Shown here one piece after another: positions 6,050-8,226 of a stretch of 8,226 nt of DNA. Made by a program: the position numbers and the translations under genes. Every line of letters starts with the position of its first letter. Position 1 is the first letter of the stretch. A model generated the notes under the pieces. That model was not told where the DNA came from, did not search any database, and saw nothing but the letters and a program-made list of their open reading frames with translations. The DNA is from Candidatus Firestoneibacteriota bacterium (GTDB taxonomy: Bacteria; Oederibacteriota; JAAXVQ01), in assembly GCA_013335425.1 (NCBI GenBank), contig JAAXVQ010000077.1:1-8226 (forward strand), read 5' to 3'.

Positions 6050-6145
6050 GTTGCGGAAAGGCTTTTTTACTTTTAAATTCCTCTTCCCTTCGTCCCCTCC
6101 CACCAAATCCTGGGGAGGGGAATTCAAAAAAGGCGATTCCGCAAC
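6050..6145. repeat. 96-bp fold-back (MITE-like) inverted repeat inside the tad operon
   Basis: The ends are perfect 9-bp inverted repeats, GTTGCGGAA (6050-6058) and TTCCGCAAC (6137-6145). The arms continue to match imperfectly inward: each has a run of six T (A on the other arm), then an AATTCC-like and a pyrimidine/purine-rich tract. A second, perfect stem, TCCCCTCCC (6093-6101) with GGGAGGGGA (6113-6121), closes on an 11-nt loop. No open reading frame or obvious target duplication is seen. It could be a small non-autonomous mobile element or an RNA structure tuning transcription between the secretin and the ATPase genes. It is not a classic terminator, since no T-run follows the right arm. 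Confidence 0.65.
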
Positions 6146-6147
6146 AA

Positions 6148-6168
6148 GAACTAACTAGTTCGGTTAGT
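6148..6168. promoter_or_regulatory. Operator-like dyad upstream of the tadZ start
   Basis: Two overlapping dyads occur here: GAACTA/TAGTTC (6148-6153/6156-6161), and ACTAAC/GTTAGT (6150-6155/6163-6168) around TAGTTCG. The 19-bp ACTAACTAGTTCGGTTAGT resembles operators I associate with TetR/AcrR-family repressors. A further small dyad GCGAT-G-ATCGC is at 6174-6184, and the tadZ Shine-Dalgarno AAAGGAG at 6187-6193. No regulator gene is in the window and no clear -35/-10 pair was found next to it, so the role is inference. Confidence 0.35.
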
Positions 6169-6200
6169 GCAGAGCGATGATCGCGTAAAGGAGCCGCAAC

Positions 6201-8226
6201 ATGGCGGAGGCAAAAGCGAACGGGCGCATGATTGTTTTCCACGGTGGGAAGCCGGGAGAGGGTAAAAGTCTGCTGGCGCAGAACTTGGCGGCTGCACTGA
6301 CCGCTCGCGGGCGTTCGCGGGTGCTGCTTTTGGACATGGACAACTCGGGCGCCTCCGAACACCGTTTGCGTTGGGGTTTGCCCGAAGGCGTCACCCTGGC
6401 GGAGATCACCGGCCGTCTGCACCGGTTTGACGAGCAAACCATTCGGGGTTATTTCCCCAAAGCCCGCTGCGGCGTTGAAGTCGCGGTGTTGGCGGAAAAT
6501 CCCGTCCAGGCAATGGAGGTGACCAGTCAGCAACTGTTCAAGGCTCTGGAGCTTTTTCGCGCGGCGTTTGATTTCGTGGTGGTGGACGGTCTGACAGGTT
6601 GGGACACCCTGGCCTTGGGGGTGTTGGATGCTGCGGATGTGGTCCTCATGGTCTGCTCGCCGGACTTGGTCGGCATCAAGCGCGAGCGGCAGGACAGCCT
6701 GCGCTACCAGGAACTGAAGTTCCCGGTACAAAAAATTGGGCTGGTCATCAACCGCTGTACGCTTCCCGAAGCCCTCGACGCCCAGGATCTGGAAAAGTCC
6801 TTGACCGGGCATAAAGTCTTGGCCGCCGTGCCGTATGATTCGCATGTTACCGAAGCCATCAACAACCAACGGGAGCTTTTGGGCATTTATCCCAACAGCG
6901 CCTTTGCCAAGGCCATTAGGGAGTTGAGCGCGCGGGTTTCGACATCCGGAACCGGAATCAAAACACTAAGCTCCGCGGAGTTGCTTTCCGAAGCTGCAAT
7001 CCATTCGGGAGGGGGGGTGAAGATCAACCGGGTCCACATCAAGGAGCGTATTCATGCGCTTTTACTGGAGAACCCGGAGCTCAAGGTGCTGGCTTCGGAA
7101 CCGGCGCGCACGCCGGCCACGCAGGCCCTTTTGAGAGAAAAAGTCGAGGGCGTGGTTACCTCGCTGATGGCGCAGGAGGCGCCGGAACTCACCGACCGTG
7201 AAGACCGGGAAGCGCTCGTGCGTGAAGTGGTGGACGAAGCTTTGGGCTTGGGGCCGCTGGAGGACTTGATCCGCAACCCCGAGGTCACGGAGATCATGGT
7301 CAACCGACGCGACCAGATCTATGTGGAACAAAAAGGCAAACTGACCTTAACCGCCAAACATTTTGTGAGCGACAAACAGCTGTTGACGGTCATGGAACGC
7401 ATCGTGGCCCCCTTGGGGCGGCGTATTGACGAAAGCCAACCTTATGTGGATGCGCGCTTGGCCGACGGTTCGCGCGTCAATGCCATCATTCCGCCCTTGG
7501 CCTTGAACGGACCTACGCTCACCATCCGCAAGTTTTCCAAACAACGCCTGCTGGTGTCGGATTTGATCAAGTTCGGATCGCTGAACCAGGATATGGCCGA
7601 TTTTTTGGGCGCGAGCGTCTTGGCGCGGAAGAACATCGTCATTTCCGGCGGCACGGGCTCGGGCAAGACCACGTTGTTGAACATTATTTCATCTTATATT
7701 CCCGAGGACGAACGCATTGTGACCGTGGAAGACGCGGCAGAACTCAACTTGCCGCAGCCGCATGTGGTCACGTTGGAGGCCCGCCCTGCCAACATTGAAG
7801 GCAAAGGCGCCATCACGATCCGCGACTTGGTGCGCAACTGTTTGCGCATGCGTCCGGACCGCATCGTGGTCGGCGAGTGCCGCGGCGGGGAGGCGCTGGA
7901 CATGCTCCAGGCCATGAACACCGGGCACGACGGTTCGCTCACCACCGCGCACGCCAACACCCCCCGCGACGTGATCGCGCGTCTGGAGACCATGGTACTT
8001 ATGTCGGGCATGGACCTGCCCGTGCGCGCTATCCGCGAGCAGATCGCCGGGGCCGTGAACCTGGTGGTGCAGCAAACCCGCCTGCAGGACGGCACGCGCA
8101 AAGTCACGCAAATCGCAGAAGTGGTCGGCCTGGAAGAGGGCAGCATTGTTTTAAAAGATATTTTCATGTTCAAACAAACCGGGCTGGACAAAAGCGGCAA
8201 GGTCCAGGGGGAGTACAAAGCCGCGG
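6201..8226 (+). CDS. TadZ/CpaE ATPase in frame with TadA/CpaF (apparent fusion, open at the edge)
   Basis: From ATG 6201 the frame is open to the window end (675 codons) and joins two normally separate Tad proteins. Residues 1-272 form a ParA/MinD-like ATPase of the TadZ/CpaE type, which places the pilus machine in the cell. They carry a deviant Walker A GGKPGEGKS (15-23, K17 and K22), VLLLDMDN (41-48) and Walker B-like DFVVVDG (124-130). The receiver-like N-terminal domain often found in CpaE is absent. Residues from 273 on are a canonical CpaF ATPase, described in the next entry. ATG 6201 has an excellent Shine-Dalgarno AAAGGAG (6187-6193), seven bases away. At the join a G7 run meets a GTG codon with its own Shine-Dalgarno (7007-7020). 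Two separately translated proteins, slippage between frames, or a homopolymer error are therefore alternatives to a true fusion. The TadZ part alone would end at TGA 7018-7020 after a one-base shift. Confidence 0.8.
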   Translation, partial: MAEAKANGRMIVFHGGKPGEGKSLLAQNLAAALTARGRSRVLLLDMDNSGASEHRLRWGLPEGVTLAEITGRLHRFDEQTIRGYFPKARCGVEVAVLAENPVQAMEVTSQQLFKALELFRAAFDFVVVDGLTGWDTLALGVLDAADVVLMVCSPDLVGIKRERQDSLRYQELKFPVQKIGLVINRCTLPEALDAQDLEKSLTGHKVLAAVPYDSHVTEAINNQRELLGIYPNSAFAKAIRELSARVSTSGTGIKTLSSAELLSEAAIHSGGGVKINRVHIKERIHALLLENPELKVLASEPARTPATQALLREKVEGVVTSLMAQEAPELTDREDREALVREVVDEALGLGPLEDLIRNPEVTEIMVNRRDQIYVEQKGKLTLTAKHFVSDKQLLTVMERIVAPLGRRIDESQPYVDARLADGSRVNAIIPPLALNGPTLTIRKFSKQRLLVSDLIKFGSLNQDMADFLGASVLARKNIVISGGTGSGKTTLLNIISSYIPEDERIVTVEDAAELNLPQPHVVTLEARPANIEGKGAITIRDLVRNCLRMRPDRIVVGECRGGEALDMLQAMNTGHDGSLTTAHANTPRDVIARLETMVLMSGMDLPVRAIREQIAGAVNLVVQQTRLQDGTRKVTQIAEVVGLEEGSIVLKDIFMFKQTGLDKSGKVQGEYKAA
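7007..7020 (+). promoter_or_regulatory. Shine-Dalgarno, G7 run and GTGA junction between TadZ and CpaF
   Basis: GGGAGG (7007-7012) resembles a ribosome binding site. It merges into a run of seven G (7011-7017), and GTGA follows at 7017-7020. In the TadZ frame the codons read GGA GGG GGG GTG AAG, so TadZ continues into CpaF. Shifted by one base, TGA (7018-7020) ends TadZ and overlaps the GTG start of CpaF. That is the layout expected of two translationally coupled genes. Confidence 0.6.
7017..8226 (+). CDS. cpaF: TadA/CpaF pilus assembly ATPase, alternative separate start (3' end outside window)
   Basis: This hexameric cytoplasmic ATPase of the type II/IV secretion superfamily powers Flp pilus assembly. 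Numbered from GTG 7017, an N-terminal helical part (1-80) is followed by the N2 domain (DEALGLGPLEDLIRNPEVTEIMVN, 73-96). Next come Walker A GGTGSGKT (211-218), the acidic ERIVTVEDAAEL (232-243), LRMRPDRIVVGECRGGEALDMLQAMNTGHDGSLTTAHANTPRD (276-318; Walker B and His boxes) and LVVQQTRLQDGTRKVTQIAEV (349-369). All catalytic motifs are intact. The 403 codons present cover nearly the whole family length, with perhaps a few dozen missing beyond the edge. The separate start is proposed because GGGAGG (7007-7012) precedes GTG by four bases and homology to CpaF N-termini begins near KINRVHIKERIHALLLE. The same frame also continues upstream into TadZ. Confidence 0.75.
   Translation, partial: MKINRVHIKERIHALLLENPELKVLASEPARTPATQALLREKVEGVVTSLMAQEAPELTDREDREALVREVVDEALGLGPLEDLIRNPEVTEIMVNRRDQIYVEQKGKLTLTAKHFVSDKQLLTVMERIVAPLGRRIDESQPYVDARLADGSRVNAIIPPLALNGPTLTIRKFSKQRLLVSDLIKFGSLNQDMADFLGASVLARKNIVISGGTGSGKTTLLNIISSYIPEDERIVTVEDAAELNLPQPHVVTLEARPANIEGKGAITIRDLVRNCLRMRPDRIVVGECRGGEALDMLQAMNTGHDGSLTTAHANTPRDVIARLETMVLMSGMDLPVRAIREQIAGAVNLVVQQTRLQDGTRKVTQIAEVVGLEEGSIVLKDIFMFKQTGLDKSGKVQGEYKAA

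Noticed and set aside
6006..6869. 287-codon minus-strand frame over the secretin end and tadZ
   Set aside because: It is antisense to two supported genes and spans the fold-back element, and the translation matches no family that I recognise.

Overview
The window is about 8.2 kb of protein-dense, moderately GC-rich bacterial DNA. It comes from a diderm (Gram-negative type) organism, because it encodes an outer-membrane secretin with a signal peptide. The gene mix (vitamin-B12-independent QueH, Fpg, a CDF metal exporter and a compact Tad/Flp pilus operon) does not fix a phylum. The style would suit a candidate phylum such as Omnitrophota or a deltaproteobacterial-type lineage, but that is a guess.

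Layout. Positions 1-61 hold the first codons of a leftward gene that leaves the window, possibly an FAD-linked oxidase. A divergent promoter region (62-189) contains a perfect TATAAT and a 7-bp hairpin, and it leads into rightward queH (190-732), whose mRNA is predicted to be leaderless. Positions 743-950 hold four palindromic hairpins on an exact 60-bp period. Rightward mutM/fpg (979-1830) follows. A convergent cation-efflux gene (1859-2851, minus strand) ends 28 bp from the mutM stop. A 160-bp divergent gap (2852-3011) then precedes the pilus operon.

Tad/Flp pilus operon (3012 to the right edge, all plus strand). The order is a TadE-like minor pilin, a TadG-like membrane protein (4-bp overlap), CpaB/RcpC, a short CpaC/RcpA secretin, a 160-bp gap with a fold-back repeat and an operator-like dyad, then a TadZ/CpaE ATPase and the TadA/CpaF secretion ATPase. 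Together these supply minor pilin-like proteins, the outer-membrane channel and its assembly factor, the polar localisation ATPase and the assembly motor. The major pilin, prepilin peptidase and TadB/TadC platform proteins are not in the window; TadB/TadC would be expected downstream.

The most notable observation is at 7007-7020. TadZ and TadA form one uninterrupted reading frame from 6201 to the window edge, but the join has a Shine-Dalgarno-like GGGAGG, a run of seven G and a GTG codon. Removing one G would restore a GTGA stop/start overlap. This is a real fusion, a slippage-controlled switch, or a homopolymer sequencing error. The 160-bp gap inside the operon, the hairpin array and the leaderless queH promoter are the other structures that ordinary gene content does not explain.
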